This document shows positions 8,938-18,086 of a stretch of 64,000 bases of DNA, one piece after another. The stretch comes from Paenibacillus profundus. GTDB taxonomy: Bacteria; Bacillota; Bacilli; Paenibacillales; Paenibacillaceae. The DNA is taken from assembly GCF_021369635.1 (NCBI RefSeq), contig NZ_JAJNBZ010000002.1, positions 398,502 to 462,501 on the forward strand. Direction: 5' to 3'. The position numbers and the translations under genes are program-made. Position 1 is the first letter of the stretch. Each line of letters starts with the position of its first letter. Below the pieces are notes generated by a model. It saw only the letters and a list, made by a program, of their open reading frames with translations, made no database searches and was not told the origin of the DNA.

Positions 8938-9966
8938 TTACGTGGCACCCTGCAAGACCGAACTCCCTTCATTAGGGGCCAACTGCTCCGGTAGTGTATC
9001 GCATACTGGCATTCTCGCGGAAGCTGGCTGCTCCAATTCCTCTGATTGAGGTTTTCCAACCACTTGCAGGACAAAGTCCGTAACATTAGCTTCATACCGT
9101 TCTTTATCTATGCAATAGGAAACACCATGTGTGGCCCCATTCACCAGCATGAACGCTTTCGGTTCGGGCTTTGCGTTGTACAGGTCGGCACTCATGTAGG
9201 TCGGAACGAAAATATCCTTGCTGCCATGAATGAACATAATCGGCAGTCTGCATGTCTTCATGACGCGGATGGGGCTTACGTCCTCAAGCTCGAATCCGGC
9301 TTTGCGCTTTAACAAGCGATTGATGAGCGGCATAATCGGCCAGGCGGGCATATGATTGAGCTTCGTGACCTGATGATGGATTAGCTCCGTTAAGTCCGAA
9401 TACGGGCAATCCGCAATAATGAACCGGACCTGTGGACGGTGCATGGCGGCATACTCGAGTACGGTTCCGCCGCCCAGCGACTGGCCGTGCAGACCGATTG
9501 CGCAGTCTTCCCCTTTACGGGCGATGACCCAATCTACCCATGCCTGCACGTCTTTTTTTTCATTAAATCCGAAGGTGGTATACTGCCCCTCGCTCTGGCC
9601 GTGACGGCGCTGATCTACGAGCAGAACGTTAAAGCCCAGCTTGAAGAACATCGCCATGAATTGGGCGGACCAGGTCAGTGCCGACGTATAGCCGTGCACG
9701 ATGATGATGACACGTTTGGATGCAGGAAATGATTCGATATAATACCCGTGCAGCGCTAAGCCATCATGGCTGCGGATGAACAGCTCCTCTTTATCGCAAT
9801 CGTCATACTGCTTCTTACGGAACACCTTATGCTGTTCAAGCAAATCGAGGCATTGCTCATAGGTGGAGCTCTTCATCCGCGTCATCTGAAAAACGGCAAA
9901 ATGCGGAATTATCCAGATGGACAACAGGATGAACAGAATGATGCCGCCTGCTATCGGAATCCACAT
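8938..9966 (-). CDS. Membrane-anchored alpha/beta hydrolase (YqkD-like)
   Basis: A 342-residue serine hydrolase with an N-terminal membrane helix (about residues 4-26). The nucleophile elbow GLHGQSLGGGT, the acid residue in IHGSKDIFVP and the catalytic His in NGATHGVSY are all visible, and the oxyanion segment is IIVHGYTSAL. The C-terminal 35 residues (QPASARMPVC...) look disordered. The start has an AAGGAGAGG ribosome site. It is a monocistronic gene between two plus-strand units. Such proteins are often annotated as cell-surface or lipid-acting hydrolases; the substrate is unknown. Confidence 0.9.
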   Translation of the reverse strand: MWIPIAGGIILFILLSIWIIPHFAVFQMTRMKSSTYEQCLDLLEQHKVFRKKQYDDCDKEELFIRSHDGLALHGYYIESFPASKRVIIIVHGYTSALTWSAQFMAMFFKLGFNVLLVDQRRHGQSEGQYTTFGFNEKKDVQAWVDWVIARKGEDCAIGLHGQSLGGGTVLEYAAMHRPQVRFIIADCPYSDLTELIHHQVTKLNHMPAWPIMPLINRLLKRKAGFELEDVSPIRVMKTCRLPIMFIHGSKDIFVPTYMSADLYNAKPEPKAFMLVNGATHGVSYCIDKERYEANVTDFVLQVVGKPQSEELEQPASARMPVCDTLPEQLAPNEGSSVLQGAT

Positions 9967-10085
9967 GTCAATCCTCTCCTTAGTCTACGTAGTCTTGTCT
10001 TCTTGTATCTATTAGGGTGTGCAATTTCATCCCAATTTACACTTGTCATTCGACTGCATTCTACTCACGTACAACATGGTGCAGG

Positions 10086-10114
10086 TTGGCGAAGATGTTC
10101 AGTTTTTGTACAAT
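10086..10114 (+). promoter_or_regulatory. SigA-type promoter for the CbiA-like gene
   Basis: TTGGCG (10086-10091), a 17-base spacer and TACAAT (10109-10114), 26 bases before the start codon. There is no cobalamin riboswitch between this promoter and the gene. Confidence 0.65.
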
Positions 10115-10140
10115 GAGAACATAAGGAATGAAAACGGGGG

Positions 10141-11697
10141 ATGACATTGAATTCGGAAGAGCATGTAATTCAGGAAGAACGCAGTGCATGTGAACGAAAG
10201 GGCAGTGTGGGGGGGACGGTGGTGAATTGGCCAAGTCCGGCACGCAGGCTGCTTATCGCTGGAACGGGGAGCGGCGTCGGCAAGACGACCGTTACACTCG
10301 GCATTATGAGGGCGCTAACTCGCAATGGCTGGAAGGTGCAGCCATTCAAGTGCGGCCCTGATTACATTGACCCCACTTATCATACTGCAGTGACAGGCGT
10401 ACCGTCGCGCAATCTTGACAGTTGGATGTGCGGTCCAGATGGCATGCGTGACATCTTCGTCCGGAGAGCGAACGGAGCGGACATTGCCATTATGGAAGGC
10501 GTCATGGGATTGTATGACGGACGTAGAGCAGACTCCGACGAGGGAAGCTCTGCTTCCGTTGCGAAGCAGATGGATTGTCCGGTGCTGCTCGTCATTGATG
10601 CTTCGGGCATGGCTAGAAGCGCTGCTGCTATGGTAGCTGGCTTTCAACATTTCGATGCGGAGGTTCGCATTGCCGGAGTGATCGCTAACAACGTCGGCAG
10701 TGAGAGGCATGGCAAGCTGCTCCGCGAAGCAATTGAGTCCGCATGCGGCGTGCCGCTGATCGGCTTTGTGCTGCGTGATACAGGGCTGGCCGTTCCAGAA
10801 CGACATCTGGGGTTGGTGCCAGCCATCGAACGGGGAACGCTTGACTCACTGTTCGAGCGTATGGCTGATGCAGTCGAAGCGCATACGGATCTGAATGAGA
10901 TCGTTCGGATCGCAGAGTCAGCGCCGTTGCGGAACATGGACGACTTGAGCTTAGGCGCAGCGGATAGCAACGATATTCCGAGCAAGCAGAGCAGCTTCTC
11001 TTCCGTACGAGAGGCAGGGCAAGAGCTCGGCGTCACTCAGGAGCCGCTGCGTTTGGCGCTTGCTTATGACGCGGCATTTCACTTCTACTATCCGGACAAT
11101 ATGGAGCTGCTCGAAGCGTGCGGCTTCGAGCTTGTCCGCTTCTCGCCGCTGGCAGATGAGCCGGTACCGGATGGTGTCGACGGCTTGTATATTGGCGGCG
11201 GCTTCCCAGAAGCGTTCGCGCCGGAATTAGCGAAGTGCAGCCGCGCATTGGCTTCCATCCGCCAAGTTATTGAGGCAGGAACACCGACATTTGCTGAATG
11301 CGGGGGTTATATGCTTCTGACCGAGCGGCTTGTGTTAACGGATGGAAGCGTCTATCCGCTCATCGGCATCCTCCCAGGCGAGACGCGCATGGGAACGAAG
11401 CTGGCTGCACTCGGTTACCGTGAAGTGACAGGGGAGGCAGGTAATTTCCTGCTGCCAATGGAGCAGATGGCGCGCGGACATGAGTTCCATTATTCGACAG
11501 TTCACGTGGAGGAGGCGCAAGCGCTCCCTCCGGCATACCGTTCCCGCGGATTGGCCGGAGAGCGGCCCGAAGGAGCGGTGTATCAGGATCGACTTCAACT
11601 CGTGGCCGGCTATACGCACATCCACTTCGGGTCGAATTCCGCCATTGTGACAAATTGGGCGCAAGCCTGTGTCGCATTTCGTCAAAAACGTTTATAA
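10141..11697 (+). CDS. cbiA: Cobyrinate a,c-diamide synthase (CbiA/CobB family), orphan
   Basis: An ATP- and glutamine-dependent amidase of corrin-ring synthesis. The N-terminal synthetase domain has P-loop GTGSGVGKTT (residues 41-50) and the family signature KCGPDYIDPTYH. The C-terminal class I glutaminase domain has Cys387 in PTFAECGGYMLL and a catalytic-region GYTHIHFGSN. At 518 residues it is somewhat longer than usual because of an N-terminal leader (residues 1-33) and a Ser-rich linker near 285-300. The ATG at 10141 abuts GGGGG, so the TTG at 10147 with spacing 6 may be the true start. No other corrin gene is in view, so it could act in a scattered salvage pathway or amidate a related tetrapyrrole. 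Confidence 0.92.
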   Translation: MTLNSEEHVIQEERSACERKGSVGGTVVNWPSPARRLLIAGTGSGVGKTTVTLGIMRALTRNGWKVQPFKCGPDYIDPTYHTAVTGVPSRNLDSWMCGPDGMRDIFVRRANGADIAIMEGVMGLYDGRRADSDEGSSASVAKQMDCPVLLVIDASGMARSAAAMVAGFQHFDAEVRIAGVIANNVGSERHGKLLREAIESACGVPLIGFVLRDTGLAVPERHLGLVPAIERGTLDSLFERMADAVEAHTDLNEIVRIAESAPLRNMDDLSLGAADSNDIPSKQSSFSSVREAGQELGVTQEPLRLALAYDAAFHFYYPDNMELLEACGFELVRFSPLADEPVPDGVDGLYIGGGFPEAFAPELAKCSRALASIRQVIEAGTPTFAECGGYMLLTERLVLTDGSVYPLIGILPGETRMGTKLAALGYREVTGEAGNFLLPMEQMARGHEFHYSTVHVEEAQALPPAYRSRGLAGERPEGAVYQDRLQLVAGYTHIHFGSNSAIVTNWAQACVAFRQKRL

Positions 11698-11713
11698 TGT
11701 ATCCTAGGACGAG

Positions 11714-11734
11714 CCCCGCGCATGCGGGGTCTTC
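11714..11734 (+). terminator. Hairpin after the CbiA-like gene
   Basis: The palindrome CCCCGCGCATGCGGGG (11714-11729) follows the stop by 17 bases. The tail TCTTCC is only weakly T-rich, so termination strength is uncertain. Confidence 0.55.
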
Positions 11735-11776
11735 CACTGTTCATGAATAAGAATTCACAAGCTTCATACTAGTGTG

Positions 11777-11796
11777 GTAAACAACCTCTATTAAAT
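11777..11796 (-). repeat. Copy of the dispersed AGAGGTTGTTCA repeat (one mismatch)
   Basis: The minus strand reads ATAGAGGTTGTTTACC; it differs from the core by one base. It lies 80 bases after the CbiA-like gene. Confidence 0.5.
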
Positions 11797-11848
11797 ACTT
11801 AGACAATGAACGTTACGTTATGCTGATAAGCGAAAGGATTTGGAACAG

Positions 11849-13699
11849 ATGTGTGGCATTGCCGGTATATATCATTTTCATGATCAACAACCTTCTGAAC
11901 ATATCGTCCGCAGCATGATGGATTTAATTCATCATCGCGGACCGGATGATGCAAAGCTGTGGATCGGCGATCGCGTCGGTCTCGGATTTCGCCGTCTATC
12001 CATTATTGACGTTGCCGTTGGGGCACAGCCGCTCAGCAACGAGGACGACTCGGTATGGATTATATTCAACGGTGAGATTTATAACTATTTGGAACTGCGC
12101 GAAGATTTGATTCAACGCGGCCACCAGTTCAAGACACATACCGATACGGAAGTTATTCTTCACCTATATGAAGAGCACGGCTCCAAGTGCGTGAATCACC
12201 TGCGCGGCATGTTCGGGTTTGCGATCTGGGACCGCAACAAGCAGGAGCTATTCATTGCGCGCGACCATTTCGGTATCAAGCCGGTCTATTATTTCATGAA
12301 CGAAGAGATGTTCGTCTTCGGTTCGGAGATTAAGAGCCTCTTGGCCGTACCGGGTGTACCGCGTCAAGTGAATATGAACGGCTTGTATAATTATTTGACG
12401 TTTCAATATGTGCCTGATCCTGAAACGATGTATGCGGGTATTCACAAGCTGCCGCCCGCACACTGCATTACGATTCCGTTCGGTGGCAAGCCGGTCATTG
12501 AGAAGTACTGGGACCCGATGTTCGAGCCGGTGGAGCGTCCGCTGACGCAAATTATCGAGGAAATCCGCGATGTTATGCGCGACTCTGTGGAGCATCATCT
12601 GCATAGCGAAGTACAGCGCGGCTGCTTCCTCTCTAGTGGTATCGACTCGACCATTACGTCGACTTTGATGCGCTCCATCGAACCGATTAAAACATTTAGC
12701 GTCGGATTTGAAGGTCCGAACGATGAGACGATCATTGCACGTGATACGGCCAGACAGATAGACACGGAGCATTATGACCGCATAATTACGCAGGAGATGT
12801 ATTTCGATGCGGTGCCGCGTGCCATCTGGCATTTGGATGAGCCGGTAGCTGATCCTTCTGCGATCGCATTATACGAGGTGGCGCGCCTAGCTAAGGAGCA
12901 TGTCACCGTGGTACTGTCGGGCGAAGGGGCCGATGAGCTGTTCGGGGGATACCGCATCTACCGTGAACCGCATTCATTGCGTTACTTGTCATGGATGCCG
13001 GAAGGTATGCAGCGCGTGATGAACCGTATTGTGCGTTCCGTTCCGTTCTCGTTCTACGGGAAAAATTATTTGCTGCGCGGAACGACTCCGCTTGAGGAGC
13101 GTTTCTTAGGCAATGCGAACATTATGACGGATGATGCGAAGACAGAGCTGTTGCGGGCAAGCGCAGACGAAATGTCATCCTTCACGAAGCCGTTCGATAT
13201 TGCACGTCAATATTATGACCGGACGCGGCACCTTGATCCGGTGTCCCGCATGCAGTATATCGATATGAACCTGTGGATGCCAGGAGATATTCTAATGAAA
13301 GCGGACAAGCTGACGATGGCTCATTCGCTCGAACTGCGCGTGCCGTTCCTGGACCGCAAAGTATTCGATATCGCCCGCCGCATCCCGGCTCAACACCGCA
13401 TTGCGGAAGGGACGACGAAGTACGCGTTGCGCAAAGCGATGGAAGGCATCATTCCGGATTCGGTCCTGCATCGTCCGAAGCTCGGCTTCCCGGTTCCAAT
13501 GCGGGATTGGCTGCGTACAGAGCGCGCGAACATTATGTGGGAAGAGTTGTCTTCCAGCGGCATCGATCACATCATTAACCTGACGTCGGTCGAGGATATG
13601 TTCCGCCGGCATAAGAACGGTCAAGGAGACTACTCGCGTAAAATTTGGGTATTGTATGTGTTCGGTCTGTGGTACCGGACATATATGAGAAAGCAGTAG
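11849..13699 (+). CDS. asnB: Glutamine-hydrolysing asparagine synthase
   Basis: Makes asparagine from aspartate, glutamine and ATP. The N-terminal Ntn glutaminase domain begins MCGIAGIYHF, so Cys2 becomes the nucleophile once Met is removed. This fixes the start at 11849 and not at the in-frame TTG at 11840. AAGGA at 11834 is the ribosome site. Further glutaminase motifs are HHRGPDD and FNGEIYNY. The synthetase domain has the PP-loop in FLSSGIDSTI (about residue 260) and the later VLSGEGADELFGGY. The length of 616 residues is normal. It is monocistronic, with its own terminator. Some Bacillus paralogues are sporulation-linked (AsnO), and the sequence alone does not decide which type this is. 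Confidence 0.94.
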   Translation: MCGIAGIYHFHDQQPSEHIVRSMMDLIHHRGPDDAKLWIGDRVGLGFRRLSIIDVAVGAQPLSNEDDSVWIIFNGEIYNYLELREDLIQRGHQFKTHTDTEVILHLYEEHGSKCVNHLRGMFGFAIWDRNKQELFIARDHFGIKPVYYFMNEEMFVFGSEIKSLLAVPGVPRQVNMNGLYNYLTFQYVPDPETMYAGIHKLPPAHCITIPFGGKPVIEKYWDPMFEPVERPLTQIIEEIRDVMRDSVEHHLHSEVQRGCFLSSGIDSTITSTLMRSIEPIKTFSVGFEGPNDETIIARDTARQIDTEHYDRIITQEMYFDAVPRAIWHLDEPVADPSAIALYEVARLAKEHVTVVLSGEGADELFGGYRIYREPHSLRYLSWMPEGMQRVMNRIVRSVPFSFYGKNYLLRGTTPLEERFLGNANIMTDDAKTELLRASADEMSSFTKPFDIARQYYDRTRHLDPVSRMQYIDMNLWMPGDILMKADKLTMAHSLELRVPFLDRKVFDIARRIPAQHRIAEGTTKYALRKAMEGIIPDSVLHRPKLGFPVPMRDWLRTERANIMWEELSSSGIDHIINLTSVEDMFRRHKNGQGDYSRKIWVLYVFGLWYRTYMRKQ

Positions 13700-13774
13700 C
13701 ATCGAATTATAGAGTAATGAGACGGATACCCGCCATTCTTGTTTTTTGCATGAATTCGGGTTGTCGACAAGATT

Positions 13775-13804
13775 AGCACTTCTCCATAGGAGAGGTGCTT
13801 TTTC
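13775..13804 (+). terminator. Terminator after asnB
   Basis: AGCACTTCTCC (13775-13785) pairs with GGAGAGGTGCT (13789-13799), followed by TTTTCG. Confidence 0.85.
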
Positions 13805-13948
13805 GCTTGTTCATGCAAATATCGACAATTATACATGTTAAATAATACCCATATTGCCATATATAGAAAGTAATGTTTGGGAAATGCTGAAAATCTATAT
13901 TAAAGTACTAGGTGAACCTATTAAATATTGATATGGAGGTCATCGCGT

Positions 13949-15040
13949 ATGTACAAAAAAATAGTTCCCGCGTCTTTGTTTGCCTTGGTACTCATTTTTG
14001 TGTTTTCTGTAACGACTGTGTTTGGAGCTGCTAAAATAGGGGAGCCGCTTAATTATCCGGAAAAGGGCTGGGATCGATATTCGTATACGTCACCCGAAAT
14101 AACCTATGAAGGAAATTGGTGGGTTGGGAATGTCGCAAAACATAGCACCAATAAGGATGCTTCATTCAAGTTTAATTTTGAAGGCACATCATTCCGAATC
14201 ATTACGCAAAATTATGGATATGTAGACACTTCGGACAATATTTCAGTTATCGTTGACGGCAAAATTAACGGTAAATTATCATTGCAAGATATTCCATATG
14301 ATTATTATAATTCAAGACTGGCATATGAACTCAGTGGGCTTGAGTATGGCGAGCATACGATTGAATTCGTTAACAATCAAAGCAACAAGCATATATTGCT
14401 GACAGCGATTGACCTTCAGCAGGGAAGTCAGTTAAAGCCATATAATCCAGATGCCATCAACAGCCCTAAGCTGAGCGTTACATCGGTTACCTATGCAGTA
14501 TATTTGAATCAGACGTTCGACGTTCAGATTTCACTCGATAATGTGAACTACATTTATGCGGAAGACTTTACGATACAATATGACAAAACACGCTTCCGCC
14601 TGGAAGAGGTTGCAGTCGACAATAAATTAATGCTAGCGCATCAAAGCGACACAGGCGCGTTGTTGCGGCTCATTACGGCGAGCAAAGGGAAATATAACGG
14701 GATTCACGGAAAAAGTAAGCTCGTTAATTTGAAGTTTAGAGCGATTGGATTGGGAGACGGGAAGATTCAAGCCGTGCAGGCAAAGATTGCAGATAATGGA
14801 ACGCGGGAAATCGACCTGCTATCAGGTAATTTAGGAGGACGAACCTTTACGGTCGTCGGCAGTTCAGAATTCAGTCTGAAGCATTTAGGCGTGCTTGCCT
14901 ATTATTATGAAGATGACAAAGCCAAATTACCGCAAAATCTTCAAAATGTGGTCGGCGGTCAAGGAACGGTTGGAGAAGTTGATTTAACCCAACTCGTCAA
15001 ATCGATTTTATCGAATCCCCATTATAATGTGAAATCCTAA
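13949..15040 (+). CDS. Secreted protein with carbohydrate-binding-like and cohesin-like domains
   Basis: A 363-residue exported protein. The signal peptide (about residues 1-28) ends near VTTVFGAAK. Residues about 30-165 look like a beta-sandwich carbohydrate-binding module (GNWWVGNV, FEGTSFRII, SVIVDGKINGKL, EYGEHTIEFV). Residues about 175-320 match the cohesin/type-III-dockerin-partner pattern: FDVQISLDNVNYIYAEDFTI, then QYDKTRFRL. The start at 13949 has GGAGGT at spacing 8. The gene is visibly richer in A and T than its neighbours, which hints at transfer. No dockerin or scaffoldin gene is in the window, so the cohesin fold may serve surface attachment. It is followed by a terminator. Confidence 0.8.
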   Translation: MYKKIVPASLFALVLIFVFSVTTVFGAAKIGEPLNYPEKGWDRYSYTSPEITYEGNWWVGNVAKHSTNKDASFKFNFEGTSFRIITQNYGYVDTSDNISVIVDGKINGKLSLQDIPYDYYNSRLAYELSGLEYGEHTIEFVNNQSNKHILLTAIDLQQGSQLKPYNPDAINSPKLSVTSVTYAVYLNQTFDVQISLDNVNYIYAEDFTIQYDKTRFRLEEVAVDNKLMLAHQSDTGALLRLITASKGKYNGIHGKSKLVNLKFRAIGLGDGKIQAVQAKIADNGTREIDLLSGNLGGRTFTVVGSSEFSLKHLGVLAYYYEDDKAKLPQNLQNVVGGQGTVGEVDLTQLVKSILSNPHYNVKS

Positions 15041-15047
15041 CAATAAG

Positions 15048-15107
15048 GAAGCTGCAAGTTGTTTTCGAAAGAAATTGTGAAAACGGCCTGCGGCTTCTTC
15101 TCATTTT
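15048..15107 (+). terminator. Terminator after the cohesin-like gene
   Basis: A long stem, GAAGCTGCA with an inner GTTTTC, pairs with GAAAAC and TGCGGCTTC. TTCTCATTTT follows. Confidence 0.75.
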
Positions 15108-15204
15108 CCGACATATGAGTTGGAAGCGAACACCTACGGATGCCGCTGAATAATCAGCGACTGTACTCCACAAAATAATCCTTGATTGCCAAGGAGGTGT
15201 AGCT

Positions 15205-15411
15205 ATGAACAACAGACAACTAGGTACGCACGAAATGTTGGAAGTGCATGAACTTTTGAACTTTAAAAATGTTTGCATGACAAAAACCAAAACAATGATG
15301 GGGTTGGTGTCATGTCAAGAGTTGCAGGGATTAATGCAAGAAGATGTCCAAAACTCCGCCAAAGCAATTCAGGATTATCAAGCTCTATTGTCGCGAGCAA
15401 ATTATATTTAA
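15205..15411 (+). CDS. CotF-type small spore coat protein
   Basis: A 68-residue protein with a very strong AAGGAGGTG ribosome site 5 bases before ATG. The sequence LGTHEMLEVHELLNFKN is typical of the coat F / spore-coat family, where a conserved HE-x-hydrophobic helix starts a two-helix bundle. The rest (ALLSRANYI end) is short. It sits 13 bases before a second gene of the same family, and both are probably transcribed together during sporulation in the mother cell. No sigma-K or sigma-E promoter could be fixed by eye. Confidence 0.8.
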   Translation: MNNRQLGTHEMLEVHELLNFKNVCMTKTKTMMGLVSCQELQGLMQEDVQNSAKAIQDYQALLSRANYI

Positions 15412-15424
15412 AGGAGGTGTCTCT

Positions 15425-15721
15425 ATGAATCCAATCGTTCAAAACATGACGGGTATGAGCACATTATCCGATCAAGTAATTGCAACAGATATGTTATTGG
15501 CTTCAAAGTCCGGCATAAAGGACCTGGCCGTTGCCATTACCGAGTCAGCTACGCCTGAAGTGCGCACTGTATTAAAGTCGCATTTAGATACAGCCATCAC
15601 CTGTCATGAAAAGCTTACCAACTATATGATGAATAAGGGATATTACCATCCGTACAATGTGAATGAACAGTTGCAAATCGACATGCAAAGCGCCAATGCT
15701 GCATTGGGACTTCAGCAATAA
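15425..15721 (+). CDS. CotF-domain spore coat protein
   Basis: A 98-residue CotF-domain protein. It starts at the ATG preceded by AAAGGAGGTG (spacing 5); the frame extends upstream to 15344 but without a ribosome site. Features include LSDQVIATDMLLASKSGIKD and the family-typical AITCHEKLTNYMMNKGYYHP, with C-terminal Gln-rich LGLQQ. It lies 13 bases downstream of the 68-residue relative and ends at a terminator. The family is built into the inner coat of Bacillus spores. Function beyond that is inferred. Confidence 0.88.
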   Translation: MNPIVQNMTGMSTLSDQVIATDMLLASKSGIKDLAVAITESATPEVRTVLKSHLDTAITCHEKLTNYMMNKGYYHPYNVNEQLQIDMQSANAALGLQQ

Positions 15722-15739
15722 CATACTCGTACCCAGTCC

Positions 15740-15768
15740 AAAGCACCCATGAGATACGGGTGCTTTTT
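15740..15768 (+). terminator. Terminator of the coat-gene pair
   Basis: AAAGCACCC (15740-15748) pairs with GGGTGCTTT (15758-15766) and runs into TTTTT. Confidence 0.9.
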
Positions 15769-15860
15769 AATATACCTTAAAGCGTGACTGTTTCGTATAA
15801 GGATCGGATTACATGGGAATCTTACAACTGATATAACATTACTAACCGGAGGTGAATGAA

Positions 15861-16145
15861 TTGAAAAAACGATTATCAGCTATTCTGATAATGGCATCCA
15901 TTTCTATGGTTCTCGCCGTACCAGCCTTTGCAGTAGATGGTTCCAGTTACGATGGCGGTATGAACACCAACGCGAATAATGGTTACAACACCAACACGAC
16001 TGGCAATTACAACACAAGCAACGTCAGAACTAACGCTGTAAATGGCAACAGAGGAAACAATTATGGTTGGCTCGGTCTGCTTGGACTAGTTGGCTTAGCA
16101 GGGCTGCGTAAAAGAAACGATGAATATTCCGGTCAACGTTCATAA
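15861..16145 (+). CDS. Secreted WGxxGxxG-CTERM small protein
   Basis: A 94-residue exported protein. A signal peptide (MKKRLSAILIMASI...AVPAFA) is followed by a low-complexity Asn/Thr/Gly/Tyr region (about residues 30-65). The C-terminal tail NNYGWLGLLGLVGLAGLRKR is of the WGxxGxxG sorting-tail type: a Trp-Gly motif, a hydrophobic stretch, then basic residues. The GTG at 15852 overlaps the CGGAGGTG ribosome site; the TTG at 15861 has spacing 6 and is preferred. It is monocistronic and ends at a terminator. The tail suggests membrane retention or processing; the role is unknown. Confidence 0.82.
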   Translation: MKKRLSAILIMASISMVLAVPAFAVDGSSYDGGMNTNANNGYNTNTTGNYNTSNVRTNAVNGNRGNNYGWLGLLGLVGLAGLRKRNDEYSGQRS

Positions 16146-16191
16146 GCTGTAAATTTCGATATTTAGCTGTTCTAAAGTAAATATGAAATGC

Positions 16192-16240
16192 AAGATGCAC
16201 CCACATGAGACATCATTATATCCTTGGGGTGCATCTTTTA
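16192..16240 (+). terminator. Terminator after the WGxxGxxG gene
   Basis: AAGATGCACCC (16192-16202) pairs with GGGTGCATCTT (16227-16237), followed by TTTATG. Confidence 0.75.
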
Positions 16241-16266
16241 TGTCTGCGCCGTCTCCAATACTTTTC

Positions 16267-16295
16267 ATTAAAAAGCCGCCCCCGAAGGAGCGGCT
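16267..16295 (-). terminator. Terminator of the minus-strand exporter gene
   Basis: On the minus strand AGCCGCTCC, loop TTCG, GGGGCGGCT, then TTTTTAA. A compact and strong hairpin. Confidence 0.9.
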
Positions 16296-16342
16296 GAGAA
16301 GAACTTACGTGTGACTTTATTGTGAGGGTGACCGTTTTTCCA

Positions 16343-17980
16343 TCATGAGTTGGAAGCGGACGCCTGAGGATGGGAATGTCCATCCACTGTTGACTCGTCA
16401 TCGGCTCCCTGTCTGCGTTTCTTGTCCATCCCGTCACGGGAGATACGGCCGTTGCCGATAAGCAGCGATACGAAGATGCCGAGCACGATAAATCCTAATC
16501 CGGTCAGGAACACGGTGGAGAAGGAGGAAGACCACGCTTCCTTGACGGTATCCAACAGGTTCGTTTTTGCTTCTGCAGGAAGCGGAATTTGTTCGCTGTT
16601 AATGAGCATTTGATACAGCGTATTCGAGTCGGTGCCGGTCTTATCCAGCACAGTCTGCGTCATCGCATCAGCGCTCGCCTTGGCTTTGGCTATGTTGGTT
16701 GCGATGACCGCATTCATGATGACATTGAACAGCGTCGCTCCAATTGTGCTCCCGATAGAGCGGAAGAAGGTCGTCGCTGAGGTAACGGTGCCCAATTTTT
16801 CACGCGGGAACGCATTTTGGACGACAATCGTTATAATCGGCATTACAAGCCCCATCCCGAAGCCGAGCACCATCATGAAGCTATAAGCGGTAATCTGCGT
16901 CGTATGGACGCCCATCGTGCTCATCAGCAGGAAGCCAATGGAAGTGATGAGCATCCCCGCGGCCATTACCGAACGATAAGGCATGCGCAATACGAGGCGG
17001 CCGCCGAGGACGCTGGCAATAATGAGCGCAATCATCATCGGTGTCATTGTGGAACCGGCCTGCGTCGGTGTCACGCCGAGCACGCCCTGCATGAACATCG
17101 GCACGAACATGATGGCGCCGAACATGCCGAGACCGACCAGAAAGCCGAGTGCGACGGATACATTGAATACGCGGCTCTTGAACAGGGACATCTCGATAAT
17201 CGGTTCTTGCGCCCGACGTTCCACGAAGACGAATAGAACGAACAGCAGCAGCGCGCCGGCAAAGGTAAGTATGCTCGTTGCCGAAGTCCAACCATATTTA
17301 TCGTGATTCAAAGACAACCCGAGCAGAAGCAGCACGATACCTGGAATGAGTGTGAAAATACCTAACCAGTCGATGGCCACTTTCTTGCTCTTGTCCCGCG
17401 GAGCATCCACGGACTTCATCCCGATAAAGATAAGGATGGTCGATAATAATCCGAATGGAACATTAATTAAGAAAATCCAATGCCAACTAATATTATCTAC
17501 GATAAATCCGCCAAAGAACGGCCCGATCACGGAACTAAGACCGAATATCGCCCCGAAGATGCCTTGCCACTTCGCGCGCTGCTCCGGAGTGAACATCATG
17601 CCGATGATCGTCTGCGACATTGGCATCAGCATCCCGCCGCCGATCCCTTGTATGGCTCGATAAATGATTAATTGCTCCATGGTGGTGGCTGTCGCACATA
17701 GCCCAGAACCGACGACGAAGATAAGCCAGCCGATCAAATAAATAAAGCGGCTTCCGAATAAGTCGGCCAGCTTGCCGGCCAGAGGAATAACAGCAGTGGA
17801 ACAGATCATATACGCTGTCGTAACCCATGCAAATATGGAAAACCCGTTTAAATCCTTAATGATGGTCGGCATTGCCGTACCGACAATCGTTTGCTCAAGG
17901 GAACTGAAGAACATCCCCATAATAAGACCGAATAAAACCATGTTGCGACGAGACCGGGTGGGGTCATTCGTCATCGTCAT
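16343..17980 (-). CDS. DHA2-family multidrug efflux transporter (14 helices)
   Basis: A 545-residue proton-coupled drug exporter of the EmrB/LmrB type. Motifs are TAMPTIIKDL in loop 1, LAGKLADLFGSRF (motif A), YRAIQGIGGGMLMP (helix 4) and GPFFGGFI (motif C, antiporter signature). About 14 membrane helices and a hydrophilic tail (residues about 515-545) are visible. The frame begins at a TTG at 17986, but the ATG at 17980 has AAGGTGA at good spacing. It is divergent from a TetR gene; its promoter at 18120-18148 overlaps TTGAC-N6-GTCAA sites, so TetR repression is likely. The drug range is unknown. Confidence 0.93.
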   Translation of the reverse strand: MTMTNDPTRSRRNMVLFGLIMGMFFSSLEQTIVGTAMPTIIKDLNGFSIFAWVTTAYMICSTAVIPLAGKLADLFGSRFIYLIGWLIFVVGSGLCATATTMEQLIIYRAIQGIGGGMLMPMSQTIIGMMFTPEQRAKWQGIFGAIFGLSSVIGPFFGGFIVDNISWHWIFLINVPFGLLSTILIFIGMKSVDAPRDKSKKVAIDWLGIFTLIPGIVLLLLGLSLNHDKYGWTSATSILTFAGALLLFVLFVFVERRAQEPIIEMSLFKSRVFNVSVALGFLVGLGMFGAIMFVPMFMQGVLGVTPTQAGSTMTPMMIALIIASVLGGRLVLRMPYRSVMAAGMLITSIGFLLMSTMGVHTTQITAYSFMMVLGFGMGLVMPIITIVVQNAFPREKLGTVTSATTFFRSIGSTIGATLFNVIMNAVIATNIAKAKASADAMTQTVLDKTGTDSNTLYQMLINSEQIPLPAEAKTNLLDTVKEAWSSSFSTVFLTGLGFIVLGIFVSLLIGNGRISRDGMDKKRRQGADDESTVDGHSHPQASASNS

Positions 17981-18086
17981 TCGCAATCACCTTGCTTTCG
18001 TTCAGTATGTTTTTTCCTCTGCAGCCGTTGTGTACCTATGAGTGATAACTTGCGATAAATCGTAATTATCCGCATCCATTTCACAG

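Noticed and set aside
9967..10140. Cobalamin riboswitch before the CbiA-like gene
   Set aside because: No B12-box or matching fold was seen; only a promoter lies there.
12630..12650. SSGIDS in asnB as an inactivating change from SGGxDS
   Set aside because: SSG variants occur in functional asparagine synthases, and all other motifs are intact.
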